Below are positions 55,333 through 64,000 of a stretch of DNA of 64,000 nt, one piece after another. Positions within the stretch are counted from its first letter, which is position 1, and each line of letters starts with the position of its first letter. The position numbers were made by a program, and so were the translations under genes. The notes beneath the pieces were generated by a model that saw only the letters and a program-made list of their open reading frames with translations, was not told the DNA's origin and did no database searches. Origin of the DNA: Spirochaetota bacterium. GTDB lineage: Bacteria; Spirochaetota; UBA12135; COTS27. The DNA is taken from assembly GCA_013426755.1 (NCBI GenBank), contig AP019861.1, positions 1,456,516 to 1,520,515 of the forward strand, given 5' to 3'.

Positions 55333-56250
55333 TTAAAGAAACGTAAGCCAATTGTGGGTATCAGGTGAGCTACCACGCAAAATAGAGAAAAAGCGCTTCT
55401 GCACAGCTGCTGTTATAGGACCGCGCTCGCCTTTACCTACCTTAAAACTGTCTACTCTAACAACAGGTGTGACTTCTGCCGCTGTTCCCGTTAAAAATAT
55501 TTCATCTGCATAATAAAGCATTTCTCGTGGCAGTGCTTCTTCACGAACAGTATAACCTAATTCTTTTAGAATCGTCATCACAGTACTGCGCGTAATGCCA
55601 GGCAAAATAGAATACGATTGTGTCGGCGTATAAACAACATTATCACGGACTAAAAACAGATTCTCACCCGACCCCTCAGCAATTCTTCCATCAACATCAA
55701 GGGCAATTCCCTCAGCAAAACCACGTTCCTCTGCTTCCATTTTAATAAGTTGTGAATTGATATAATTGCCACAGCTCTTAGCCAGAGACGGTATTGTATT
55801 AGGAGCGGGACGATTCCACGTCGACACACACACTGCTATACCTTTTTCAAGACCGACCTCTCCAAGATAGGTCCCCCAATTCCAAGCAGCAATGGTCACA
55901 TTGACAGGACATTTCTTAGGCGAAAGCCCCAATTCTCCAAAACCACGATACACAAGCGGTCTAATATACGCATGTCTTAGCTTATTGACACGCAATGTCT
56001 CTAAGATCGCTTCATTGATCTCAGTTTCACTATAAGGAATTGTCATTCGATAGGTCTTAGCGCTCTCAAACAAGCGGCGCGTATGCTCATGCAGACGAAA
56101 TACAGCACTTCGATCACCTACCTCGTAAAGTCGCACTCCTTCAAAAACACCACTTCCATAGTGCACCACATGTGAAAGGACATGAATCTTGCTTGCTTCC
56201 CAATCGACTAGATTGCCATCCATCCATATTTTATCTGCGCGAAATCCCAT
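55333..56250 (-). CDS. ilvE: Branched-chain amino acid aminotransferase IlvE
   Basis: A fold type IV PLP aminotransferase that completes valine, leucine and isoleucine synthesis or begins their breakdown. HYGSGVFEGVRLYE, the conserved RPLVYRG segment, the PLP Lys158 in SLAKSCGNYINS, ERGFAEGIALD, IAEGSGENLFLV and TGTAAEVTPV are all present. Length 305 is standard. The MDGNLVDWEASKIHVLSHV start matches the family, so ATG 56250 is secure. No ilv neighbours. Confidence 0.95.
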   Translation of the reverse strand: MGFRADKIWMDGNLVDWEASKIHVLSHVVHYGSGVFEGVRLYEVGDRSAVFRLHEHTRRLFESAKTYRMTIPYSETEINEAILETLRVNKLRHAYIRPLVYRGFGELGLSPKKCPVNVTIAAWNWGTYLGEVGLEKGIAVCVSTWNRPAPNTIPSLAKSCGNYINSQLIKMEAEERGFAEGIALDVDGRIAEGSGENLFLVRDNVVYTPTQSYSILPGITRSTVMTILKELGYTVREEALPREMLYYADEIFLTGTAAEVTPVVRVDSFKVGKGERGPITAAVQKRFFSILRGSSPDTHNWLTFL

Positions 56251-56260
56251 ATTTACGTGC

Positions 56261-56451
56261 GACCTACCTTTAAAAGATTGAAATAACCTAATAACTTAAT
56301 GACCACGTGGCTTAATAACCTAACAACTTAATGACCTAATGCCCAGACAATTTGATCTTTAACCGATTTAAGACCTACTTTTAAAAGATTAGAAAGACCT
56401 AATAACCTAATAGTAAAATAGTAAAACAATTTAATCTTTAATCGATTTAAG
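56261..56451. repeat. Imperfect direct duplication between acs and ilvE
   Basis: CCTACCTTTAAAAGATTGAA ..CAATTTGATCTTTAACCGAT and CCTACTTTTAAAAGATTAGA ..CAATTTAATCTTTAATCGAT are two diverged copies of one segment about 80-110 bp apart, with inner ACCTAATAACTTAATG words on an 8- to 12-bp beat. It fills the 236-base spacer. Confidence 0.6.
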
Positions 56452-56486
56452 TTTTAATATTGAATTGACTCATTTAAGTCTCAACA

Positions 56487-58421
56487 TCAAGCCTTAATAC
56501 TTCCAGCAACGATTTTCTGGACAATCTCAGGTTCTGCTAGCGTTGTAATATCGCCGAATTGTTCGCGTTCTCCCGCTGCGATCTTACGTAAAACGCGCCG
56601 CATAATCTTACCTGAGCGTGTTTTAGGCAAGCCAGGGACAAATTGAACCACATCAGGTACCGCAACACCCCCGATACTCTCTTTAATATGCAGTTTCATG
56701 TTTTTTCTAGTCGTTTCATCACTTTCTACATTGTCTTTAAGAATAACATAGGCATAAATAGCTTCGCCTTTAATATCATGTGGAAATCCAACGATAGCAA
56801 CTTCAGCAGCAAGTCCAGAAGAAATAAGGGCACTTTCTAACTCAGCCGTACCAAAACGGTGTCCAGAGACATTGAGGACATCATCCACGCGTCCTTCGAT
56901 CCAGAAATAACCGTCCTTATCGTAATGGGCACCATCTCCCGTAAAATATTTTCCAGGAAAGTCGGCAAAATACGTCTTCATAAACCTTTCATGATCACCA
57001 TAAACTGTACGCATCTGCCCAGGCCATGAATGTTTAATACAAAGCTTGCCACTAACGTCAGGATCTGTGATTTCATTGCCCGCTTCATCGACAATGACGG
57101 GTTGAATACCAAAAAATGGCCGTGTTGCCGAACCAGGCTTCGTTCCATTCGCAGCAGGAAGCGGTGCAATCATGATTCCGCCTGTTTCCGTTTGCCACCA
57201 CGTATCCACAATAGCACACTTTTCTTCACCTACCGTACGATAATACCACACCCAAGCATCCTTATTAATAGGTTCACCCACAGTACCCAGCACTCTAAGC
57301 GAACTTCTATCATGTTTTTTCACGTGCTCATCACCCGCTTTTACCAGCGAACGAATGGCTGTTGGCGCCGTATAAAAAACATTGACTTTGTATTTTTCTA
57401 TCATCTTCCAGTACCGACTCGCATCAGGATATAAAGGCGTCGATTCGAACATTACTGTTGTCGTCCCATTGGCCAGCGGACCGTAAATAATATACGAATG
57501 CCCCGTTATCCAACCAATATCCGCTGCACAGAAATAAACATCCTCTTCACGAATATCAAAAACATAACGATGTGTCATGCTCGCATATAGCAAATAACCT
57601 GCCTGTGTGTGCAGAACACCTTTCGGTTTACCTGTAGAACCTGACGTGTATAAAATAAATAACGGGTCTTCACTCTGCATCCGCTCAGCTTCACACGTCG
57701 AAGCCGCCGTTTCTAATAATTCATCAATAAAAACATCTCTGCCACTACGCATATTTATAGCAGCACCCGTATGCTTGAAGACAAATACACGGTCAATAAT
57801 ATCTACATCCTCGATGCCTTTGTCAACGGTATGCTTGAGCGAAACAGGTTTACCAGCACGCATTCCTTCATCGACGGTCACAACCACACGCGCCTGGCTA
57901 TCCAAAACACGCGTCCGAATAGCATCTTGCGAAAACCCTCCAAAAATCACCGAATGAATTGCCCCTATACGCGCACAAGCAAGCATAGTAAATGCAAGCT
58001 GCGGAATCATTCCCATATAGATCACAACGCGATCACCTTTTTTAACACCTTGCGTTTTCAAAACATTCGCAATCTTACAGACCTCTGCAAGAACTTCATT
58101 AAACGTATAAGAACGACTGAACGTCCCTGCGTCATTCTCCCAGATGATCGCAGCGTGATCACCTTTGCCCGCTTTAATATGACGATCGATACAATTGTAA
58201 GAGACATTGATCTCTCCGCCTAAGAACCATTTGATATCAGCCTTGTGATAGTCAAGTTCTGAAGTTTTTGTAAAATCCTTAAACCAATCCAGCCGTTTAC
58301 GTGCTTGATCGCCCCAGAATTCATCAGGCGACCGTACCGACGCCTCGTACAACTTCAAATACTCTTCATTGGTACAGTTAGTGCCCTCACGACTCTTATC
58401 AGGTATTGGATAGATATTCAT
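56487..58421 (-). CDS. acs: AMP-forming acetyl-CoA synthetase Acs
   Basis: Acs activates acetate to acetyl-CoA by way of acetyl-AMP. The order of motifs is canonical: the N-terminal WFKDFTKTSELDYHKADIKW FLGGEINVSYNCIDRH, the AMP-binding YTSGSTGKPKGVLHT, DTWWQTETGG, and the C-terminal VDDVLNVSGHRFGTAELESA and KTRSGKIMRRVLRK with the Lys that is acetylated in studied enzymes. Length 644 is standard. AGGGTG lies just before the ATG. It is alone on its strand segment. Acetate use fits the complete-looking 2-oxoglutarate dehydrogenase E1/E2 here. Confidence 0.97.
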   Translation of the reverse strand: MNIYPIPDKSREGTNCTNEEYLKLYEASVRSPDEFWGDQARKRLDWFKDFTKTSELDYHKADIKWFLGGEINVSYNCIDRHIKAGKGDHAAIIWENDAGTFSRSYTFNEVLAEVCKIANVLKTQGVKKGDRVVIYMGMIPQLAFTMLACARIGAIHSVIFGGFSQDAIRTRVLDSQARVVVTVDEGMRAGKPVSLKHTVDKGIEDVDIIDRVFVFKHTGAAINMRSGRDVFIDELLETAASTCEAERMQSEDPLFILYTSGSTGKPKGVLHTQAGYLLYASMTHRYVFDIREEDVYFCAADIGWITGHSYIIYGPLANGTTTVMFESTPLYPDASRYWKMIEKYKVNVFYTAPTAIRSLVKAGDEHVKKHDRSSLRVLGTVGEPINKDAWVWYYRTVGEEKCAIVDTWWQTETGGIMIAPLPAANGTKPGSATRPFFGIQPVIVDEAGNEITDPDVSGKLCIKHSWPGQMRTVYGDHERFMKTYFADFPGKYFTGDGAHYDKDGYFWIEGRVDDVLNVSGHRFGTAELESALISSGLAAEVAIVGFPHDIKGEAIYAYVILKDNVESDETTRKNMKLHIKESIGGVAVPDVVQFVPGLPKTRSGKIMRRVLRKIAAGEREQFGDITTLAEPEIVQKIVAGSIKA

Positions 58422-58967
58422 TTCACCCTGCCCTCTTTAATATCATTGTTTAATAACATTGTCAATAACACTATTTTTAACAACATTATCTTTAATATTA
58501 TTGCTAACCATTAATAAAATTAAAATAAAACAACACTCCCCCAACATTCCAACTCATCTAACCTACCCCACTGTACCCATTTAACCATTATCACACATTA
58601 TCACGAATTATTACATTACAACAATGACTCCACTACTAAGCGACTATATCAATATCTACAAAACTATTATATCAATATGAATACCCAACTATTTCAATAT
58701 GAATACCCAACTATTATAGGGCAGCATAAGTGCAGAACTATTATATCCGTGTGTTACCCCCTATAATCTTAATGTTAAGTGGCGTATTATACTAATATTA
58801 TTTTACGATGTTCTATATAAAAAGCAATGAATAAATTGTTTTTAATTAATAACTTTCCAGCACTGGACTAAACGGGGATTACTTGTACTGAGCATGTGTT
58901 CATTGTAGTTTTAACATTTACTTACTGTATATTTGGTATTATATTTAGCATATTTATTCATTATTTT
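58422..58967. other. Spacer upstream of acs
   Basis: 546 bases with no gene. TAATAACATT-type words near 58440-58510 and a 22-bp tandem pair CAATATGAATACCCAACTAT (58673, 58695) with a trailing partial copy are the visible structure. A promoter for acs is expected but I see none with confidence. Confidence 0.4.
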
Positions 58968-60422
58968 TTATTTATTTTTTAGCCTTTTTTTGGGCGCTTG
59001 CTTAGCTGCGGTTTTAGCTGTGGTTTTAGATGCAGAGGGCTTTTTTTTAGCAGCAGGAACTTTTTTAGTAGCTTGGTTCGTAACAGCAGTGGAAACCTTA
59101 TTGTAATACTCAATATAGTTTTTCTTACTGATCTCCCTTGCCTCACCCATATCTTCACCTTTTTCAATAATATTCAAATAATAGTAAACGGTTGGGTCCA
59201 CACCCCCCCCTGCTTTATGACACTGTCTAAAAAGCGCCTTAGCTTTAAAAAAATCATTCTTAACATATAAATCTAAGGCTTTCTCGAAATCTTTTTTGGT
59301 TTTGTTCTTCACGTCCCTAATTTTATCAGGATCCATAAAGAACAACTCATATAAATTAATAATTTCTTTTTTGCCAGCGACACTAGAACGAAAGACAAGA
59401 CGATAATTTTTACCGAAAACTTTATGACTCTTTATCTCCTGATAAATCTTCTCAGGTATCACCAGTGATATTCCAAGTTGCTTGGTAAGGGCTTCAAAGC
59501 GAGCCGATGCATTGACAACATCGCCAATAACTGTCGTATCGAGACGACTTTTTGACCCAACCACTCCCAGTATTGCTGTCCCTCTGTTAATCCCTATGCC
59601 CACGCGAATAGGAAATGGAATATCCTTGTCTTTTTTATCACGGTTAATACCATGCAGACGCTTCAAAATTTCGTCTGCAGCATTGATTGCATTGATAGGT
59701 TTACTGATAAAGATAGCCATAATAGCATCACCTATGTATTTATCAATAAAACCGCCATTATCAAAAATAGCTGTCGAGAACCCATCAAATAATTTATTTA
59801 AAAATCTAAACGTCTTGTCTGCCCCTATTTTTTCCGATATCCCCGTAAAACCGCGTATATCCAAAAATAAAATCGAAGCATCTAACGGCTTAGACTGATT
59901 GGTCTCTACGGACTCGTAATTGCGGAGTCGCAACGAATCAAGAAACTGCTTGGGCACGAACCTTTGAAATGACCTCACTTGTTCACTCAATTTCTTCAAT
60001 AGATCATAACGCTCCAAACCACGCTTAACCGTGAGAACGAAGTCTTCTTCATCCCATGGTTTGGTCAAATATCGAAACAAATCAGCATTATTAACGGCAT
60101 TGACTGCTGATTCCAACGCCGCTTGACCTGTAAGAAGAATCTTGATAACTTGCGGAGAGCGATCGTGCACAGCAACTAATAGTTCATCGCCTTTCATACT
60201 TGGCATGATCTGATCTGAAATGATCATCACCAATTCGTCATTGTTTTCATCGATCTCATCTATGATTTCTAACGCCTCTTCGCCACTTTCAGCATATTCA
60301 CACACGTACTCAGAATTCACAGCGCGTTTTAACTGCTTTACTACAGAATTCAATACTATTTTTTCATCGTCTACACAGAGAATGTATTTTTTTATCTTCT
60401 TCTCTTTCTTATTACCAGCCAT
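58968..60422 (-). CDS. Receiver domain fused to a class III adenylate cyclase
   Basis: A response regulator with a cyclase output. The receiver (residues 8-130) has Asp19-Asp20, phospho-acceptor Asp70 (IISDQIMPS) and the TKPWDEEDF loop. The class III cyclase domain (about 180-350) has the metal Asp188 in LFLDIRGFTGIS, IDKYIGDAIMAIF with the second metal Asp and the Lys typical of ATP use, and LDTTVIGDVVNASARFE with the purine-selecting Asp and transition-state Asn/Arg. I therefore predict cAMP as the product. A TPR-like helical segment and a very basic Lys/Ala/Pro tail (about 30 residues, like histone H1) follow. It is the last gene after a kinase and a near-identical stand-alone receiver. 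Confidence 0.9.
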   Translation of the reverse strand: MAGNKKEKKIKKYILCVDDEKIVLNSVVKQLKRAVNSEYVCEYAESGEEALEIIDEIDENNDELVMIISDQIMPSMKGDELLVAVHDRSPQVIKILLTGQAALESAVNAVNNADLFRYLTKPWDEEDFVLTVKRGLERYDLLKKLSEQVRSFQRFVPKQFLDSLRLRNYESVETNQSKPLDASILFLDIRGFTGISEKIGADKTFRFLNKLFDGFSTAIFDNGGFIDKYIGDAIMAIFISKPINAINAADEILKRLHGINRDKKDKDIPFPIRVGIGINRGTAILGVVGSKSRLDTTVIGDVVNASARFEALTKQLGISLVIPEKIYQEIKSHKVFGKNYRLVFRSSVAGKKEIINLYELFFMDPDKIRDVKNKTKKDFEKALDLYVKNDFFKAKALFRQCHKAGGGVDPTVYYYLNIIEKGEDMGEAREISKKNYIEYYNKVSTAVTNQATKKVPAAKKKPSASKTTAKTAAKQAPKKRLKNK

Positions 60423-60529
60423 TTTTAATACAACATCCCCACAGAAAAATCAATCTTTCATCTCAATTAAAACACACACTCAAACATACCATGCACATAA
60501 CAAATCGATATAGCCAACCGCATAACTGC

Positions 60530-60538
60530 ATTATAACA
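60530..60538 (-). promoter_or_regulatory. Extended -10 motif before the receiver-cyclase gene
   Basis: TGTTATAAT on the minus strand, about 110 bases before the cyclase ATG and just after a large hairpin. No clear -35. It suggests that the cyclase can be transcribed separately from the kinase and receiver. Confidence 0.4.
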
Positions 60539-60546
60539 TTTTCATT

Positions 60547-60586
60547 GAAAGAGCAATTGTTTCCTCAACCTAACAATTGTTCTTTC
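60547..60586 (-). terminator. 15-bp inverted repeat over the receiver gene's stop codon
   Basis: GAAAGAGCAATTGTT (60547-60561) and AACAATTGTTCTTTC (60572-60586) pair along 15 positions with one G-T pair, around a ten-base loop. The stop codon of the stand-alone receiver lies in the loop. No T run follows on the minus strand, so it could be an mRNA-processing or attenuation structure as well as a terminator. Confidence 0.55.
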
Positions 60587-61014
60587 AATTTCTTCAATAG
60601 ATCATATCGTTCCAATCCACGTTTAACTGCCATAATAAAATCTTCTTCATTCCATGGCTTAGTCAAATAGCGAAACAAATCGGCATTATTGACGGCATTG
60701 ACCGCTGACTCCAACGCAGCTTGTCCTGTAAGCAAAATCTTGACCGTATCAGGATAACGGTCATGCACAGAAACCAGGAACTCATCACCCTTAATACTTG
60801 GCATGATCTGATCTGAAATCACCATCACTAATTCATCATTGTTCTGTTCAATCTCATCTATAATTTCATTCGCTTCCTCAGGGCTCTCAGCAAATTCATA
60901 GACGTAGTCAGGACCTAGGGCGCGTCGCAATTGCTTGCTTATAGAGTTTAAGACAATCTGTTCGTCATCTACACAAATGACGCATTTTTTTGCTTCTTTT
61001 TTCTTATCACCCAT
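60565..61014 (-). CDS. Stand-alone receiver-domain response regulator
   Basis: A 149-residue receiver with no output domain: VDDEQIVLNS at the start, phospho-acceptor Asp68 in VISDQIMPS, and LLTGQAALESAVNAVNNADL and RYLTKPWNEEDF near the end. It is a close paralogue of the receiver in the next gene; long stretches are identical. It probably competes for, or passes on, phosphate from the upstream kinase, as a sink or relay. It lies 153 bases after the kinase gene and 142 before the cyclase gene, all on one strand. Confidence 0.9.
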   Translation of the reverse strand: MGDKKKEAKKCVICVDDEQIVLNSISKQLRRALGPDYVYEFAESPEEANEIIDEIEQNNDELVMVISDQIMPSIKGDEFLVSVHDRYPDTVKILLTGQAALESAVNAVNNADLFRYLTKPWNEEDFIMAVKRGLERYDLLKKLKEQLLG

Positions 61015-61167
61015 TTACATACGATGCTCCACCATTTTATGATTCGTCATTTTATATTTCACTATTTCTCATATTCTATTTGATCATTTATATATTTTAG
61101 ATCTGATCATTTATATTATTGTTATCCAATAAAGATCAATAACACCCCTTAACCTATCACAATCACA

Positions 61168-63381
61168 TTAAGACGAAGCCGAAACAGTTTTTTGAACGGC
61201 TTTTCGAACAGGAAGCCCCACTGTAAACACGGTGCGACCAGGTCTGCTTGTAACACTGATTTTTCCTTCATGCTTATCAATAATCTGCTTGCAGATACTA
61301 AGTCCAAGTCCCGTGCCTTCGCCCCTTGGCTTTGTCGTAAAGTACGCATCAAAGATCTTACTGAGATTTGCAGCCGGGATCCCCCCACCACTGTCTTCAA
61401 CTTCAACAACAACCGCGTTATTCTTTTTATTTTTGACACGAATAGTAATTGTTCCCTCACCTTTCATTGCTTGGACAGCATTATTAATGAGATTGGTCCA
61501 CACTTGATTGAGTTGTTCACCACTCGCTACAATATCTGGAATATTCTCATCGTACTCTTTAACAACTTTTATAGCACGTTTGATCTTATTGTGTAAAATG
61601 ATAAGCGTATCCTCGATGCCATCAACGATGTTAATCTCAACCAAATCATCCACCTCAACGCGAGCGTAATTTTTAAGCGCACGGATCAATTGTGAAATCC
61701 GTTCGATTGCAATTTTTATATCACGCACGTGAACTTGTGCCATTCCCAATTGATATAGCGAATCGTGAACAGCATCTTTGCTTTTACCCGCTTTATAAAG
61801 AGGGAGCACCGCTTCAATGTTATCTAAATTGAAACCTATTGTCGCTAACGAACGGCTATAGGTATCGGCATCTTTTATGCCTGATTTTTCCATTTTTTCT
61901 TCGATGGCTCTTCCTATTAGCCGCTGGTCGCGTGTTGTTATTTCTTTCGCACCGTAGCTGATGATGTTTTTGCAGGATTTGATATAAATTTTATTTTGCT
62001 TGTCATTCAATAAGGCAAACGCCGAGACAACATTGTCTAAAAACAACCCATAATCTCTGTCAATCTCACCGATAGCACCTTTAATAGCGCCCGCTGGCGT
62101 ATTGACTTCGTGGGCAATCCCTGCTATAAGTTGCCCTAAGGCAGCCATTTTCTCAGATTCTAGCAATTGTGTTTGCGTGTTTTTAAGGTCGGCAAGAGTT
62201 TTCTGCAGGTTTTTATTGGCTGCTGCTAAAGCCGACGTACGCTGTGTTACTTTTTTTTCTAGATTCATACTGTAATCAAGGATCACTTGGGCGAAATTAT
62301 TGAATGTATGGATCATTGAGCCGATCTCGTCTCTCACGTCAATTTTTACCGGTTCATACTTTTTAGTCAATTTGCCACCTAGCTTCTCTATTTTATTTGA
62401 AAAACTAACTAGCCTCCTGATTGGAGTAATGAGCAGGAAACTAAGCAACAACCCAAAGCCTATTGTTCCAACAATAAGTCCAATCGACGCCTGGATAAGA
62501 AAGTTTTGAATATTGCCCTGACTTTCTGTAACAACCTCACGTTGTCTTTCATCGAGCCGACTGATCACGTCATCAAGAATTTCTTCAACGCCCTGCCCTG
62601 TTCCACGGGTATAAGAGTCCGCTTTTTTGTAATCTTGATTTTCCTGATAAAAATCTATAGCCTCCGAAAACGTACGCATCAATTCTTCATGCTCACGCTG
62701 AAATGTCTTCAGGTCTTCGGTGTAGGTCTCTGCTGCGGGATTTTCATAAACTTGTGCTAATTCCGTATAAATCGTTAAACTTTGCTCGTTAATTGAATTG
62801 ACATAATAGAGCAATTCCGATTCATCGTGTCCACGCAGGAACAAGTTTTTAGTGTCTATGGATTGGGCTGCGTAAGAAGTTTTGACAGATTGGATCTTTA
62901 AGCGCAGATCGCTCAGAACTTGAATATTGTTATTGATATTACTTAGATTTCTTCCGATCACAACAACCGCTATTGGAATTGTTGCCAGAATAATGACAAA
63001 CCCAAATATCAAAATCCAAATAGTGCGCCGAATTACACTGCTCTGTCTAACAAAACGATCATTGGCTACAATTGAAGTGGAAACATCTGCTTCGTATTTC
63101 CTTTCAATAGGTTGACTATGCTTAAGTTTGACTTTCTCATCCGCCTTCTTAGTAGGAGGTTTCTTAGGAAGTTTCGTAGAGACAATTGTTAATTTTGTCA
63201 ATTCTTCTCTGTTTTTCAATGTCTTTTTACTCAGTGGACTGCTCTTCAACCCACTCTTCGATCGGCTCTTCAAACTACTTTTGCGACTAGACTTAGCGAG
63301 TTTTGCCGTTGTTTTACTTTTCGATCGACGTTGTTCTCTACCAGCGGCTTTTTTGGGTGAGGATTTCTTAGGCAAAGCCAT
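61168..63381 (-). CDS. Membrane histidine kinase with basic N-terminal extension
   Basis: A sensor kinase of 737 residues. The first 90 are unusually basic, rich in Lys, Ser and Arg. A transmembrane helix (about 114-136), an extracytoplasmic helical sensor region (about 137-285), a second membrane helix (about 288-310), a HAMP-like linker and a coiled coil follow. The phospho-accepting His424 is in LIAGIAHEVNTPAGAI. About 150 helical residues then precede the ATPase domain, which has the N box NQVWTNLINNAVQAM, DSGGGIP, and GEGTGLGLSICKQI. The HEVNTPAGAI variant occurs in kinases with long inserts. Two receiver genes follow, so this is most likely a three-gene phospho-signalling unit ending in cAMP synthesis. 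The signal is unknown. Confidence 0.9.
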   Translation of the reverse strand: MALPKKSSPKKAAGREQRRSKSKTTAKLAKSSRKSSLKSRSKSGLKSSPLSKKTLKNREELTKLTIVSTKLPKKPPTKKADEKVKLKHSQPIERKYEADVSTSIVANDRFVRQSSVIRRTIWILIFGFVIILATIPIAVVVIGRNLSNINNNIQVLSDLRLKIQSVKTSYAAQSIDTKNLFLRGHDESELLYYVNSINEQSLTIYTELAQVYENPAAETYTEDLKTFQREHEELMRTFSEAIDFYQENQDYKKADSYTRGTGQGVEEILDDVISRLDERQREVVTESQGNIQNFLIQASIGLIVGTIGFGLLLSFLLITPIRRLVSFSNKIEKLGGKLTKKYEPVKIDVRDEIGSMIHTFNNFAQVILDYSMNLEKKVTQRTSALAAANKNLQKTLADLKNTQTQLLESEKMAALGQLIAGIAHEVNTPAGAIKGAIGEIDRDYGLFLDNVVSAFALLNDKQNKIYIKSCKNIISYGAKEITTRDQRLIGRAIEEKMEKSGIKDADTYSRSLATIGFNLDNIEAVLPLYKAGKSKDAVHDSLYQLGMAQVHVRDIKIAIERISQLIRALKNYARVEVDDLVEINIVDGIEDTLIILHNKIKRAIKVVKEYDENIPDIVASGEQLNQVWTNLINNAVQAMKGEGTITIRVKNKKNNAVVVEVEDSGGGIPAANLSKIFDAYFTTKPRGEGTGLGLSICKQIIDKHEGKISVTSRPGRTVFTVGLPVRKAVQKTVSASS

Positions 63382-64000
63382 TTTTACTTCTCTACTTTAA
63401 TTGTTCAGTTGTTCAATTGTATTAATAATTTTTATTCGTTAGACCATTTCTCTATCTCAATCATTTATCCTTTAACCCTACCCGAAATCAACTTTCAAAC
63501 CTTTATTTACAGATCTTTACAACCCTTATTTATCAATCTTTACTTATAACCCATCTTCGTTTAACCCATCTTCGTTTGATTTGCGGTCTTTATTCAATTC
63601 CTCAAATGGGTCAAATAATCGTTATATACCTAAATGCAGTGTCGTATTGTTGTTTAAGGCATTGTGTCGGGGCACATATTCATTATGTAGCATTGTCGCA
63701 AATTATAACATCATCATTGGGCACAACTTATTATCATTAACACCGTTTTGCCCAATCGAACTGCAGTATTATATTCGCAACATTATAACTCGCAACATTA
63801 CACCCACAAAGTCCATTAATTATAACATCACATCACAAAAACCTTGAAATTTTATCATTTTATCTGCAATTTTTATCATTTTTATCTTATCATTTTTATT
63901 TCTAAGTACTTTACTAAAAATCTCTTATCAATTTAATCTGACCTTCCTAATCTCATTTTTTATCTCCTCTACATTCACCTTTCGTCCAATATCCTTCACA
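63382..64000. other. Spacer at the right edge
   Basis: 619 bases, no convincing gene on either strand. A 15-bp tandem pair (CCCATCTTCGTTTRA) lies near 63549-63578, CATTATAACTCGCAACATTA-type words recur near 63770-63800, and TTTTTATCATTTTTATC words occupy 63845-63900. The kinase promoter should lie here; I cannot point to it. Confidence 0.35.

Noticed and set aside
56978-58223. Additional frames opposite acs (several of 60-150 codons)
   Set aside because: They lie antisense to a fully conserved acetyl-CoA synthetase and resemble no family.

Overview
The window is AT-rich chromosomal DNA from a Gram-negative-type bacterium. It encodes a lipoprotein substrate-binding protein, MreBCD, undecaprenyl-diphosphatase, a LysM/LytM-like envelope protein, a sigma-54 activator, the menaquinone gene menD and 2-oxoglutarate dehydrogenase E1/E2. 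I cannot fix the lineage. A spirochaete or a neighbouring phylum is my best low-confidence guess, from the SMC head sequence and the receiver-cyclase signalling genes. Most genes are single or in pairs, mainly on the minus strand, and are separated by long spacers full of short tandem repeats. The first bases are a G run, so the left edge may be a contig end.

Layout: 0.8-4 kb, solute-binding lipoprotein, argJ and a DUF2062 membrane protein. 4-12 kb, a short SMC, an NtrC-type regulator, uppP and purA. 12-19 kb is an accessory zone: a 40-bp repeat array, radC, tRNA-Tyr, a PIN-domain toxin with a long partner, then a Panacea-domain/membrane-protein pair enclosed by two ~350-bp direct repeats that carry the 3' end of the adjacent abrB-like gene. 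20-22 kb, a 2-hydroxyacid dehydrogenase and transaldolase. 22-30 kb, a DNA-modification island (Dam-type methylase, type III Res and Mod) interrupted by large repeat arrays and a GxxExxY gene. 30-40 kb, sucB, sucA, mreD, mreC, mreB and a TPR protein. 40-48 kb, cysM-like gene, two rhodaneses, OsmC, a UbiA-like membrane protein, a Xer recombinase and larE. 48-58 kb, quinone oxidoreductase, LysM/M23-like protein, MFS transporter, menD, ilvE and acs. 58.9-63.4 kb, a histidine kinase with a stand-alone receiver and a receiver-adenylate cyclase.

Two things stand out. First, the GxxExxY gene (PD-(D/E)XK-like) sits inside imperfect terminal inverted repeats made of the same 10-bp motif that fills the neighbouring arrays. 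Its start codon lies in one terminus, its 3' tail has been copied three more times at a 92-bp period, and the mod gene now ends inside an array. This looks like a small mobile or repeat-propagating element that has colonised a type III restriction-modification locus. Second, many genes carry tandem duplications that begin at or cover their own 3' ends (menD 102 bp, MFS 43 bp, UbiA-like 29 bp, rhodanese 20 bp, xer 30 bp), and one carries a duplicated 5' end (94 bp). Most array periods are close to multiples of the DNA helical turn.

Gene functions rest on motifs read by eye. No similarity search was run.
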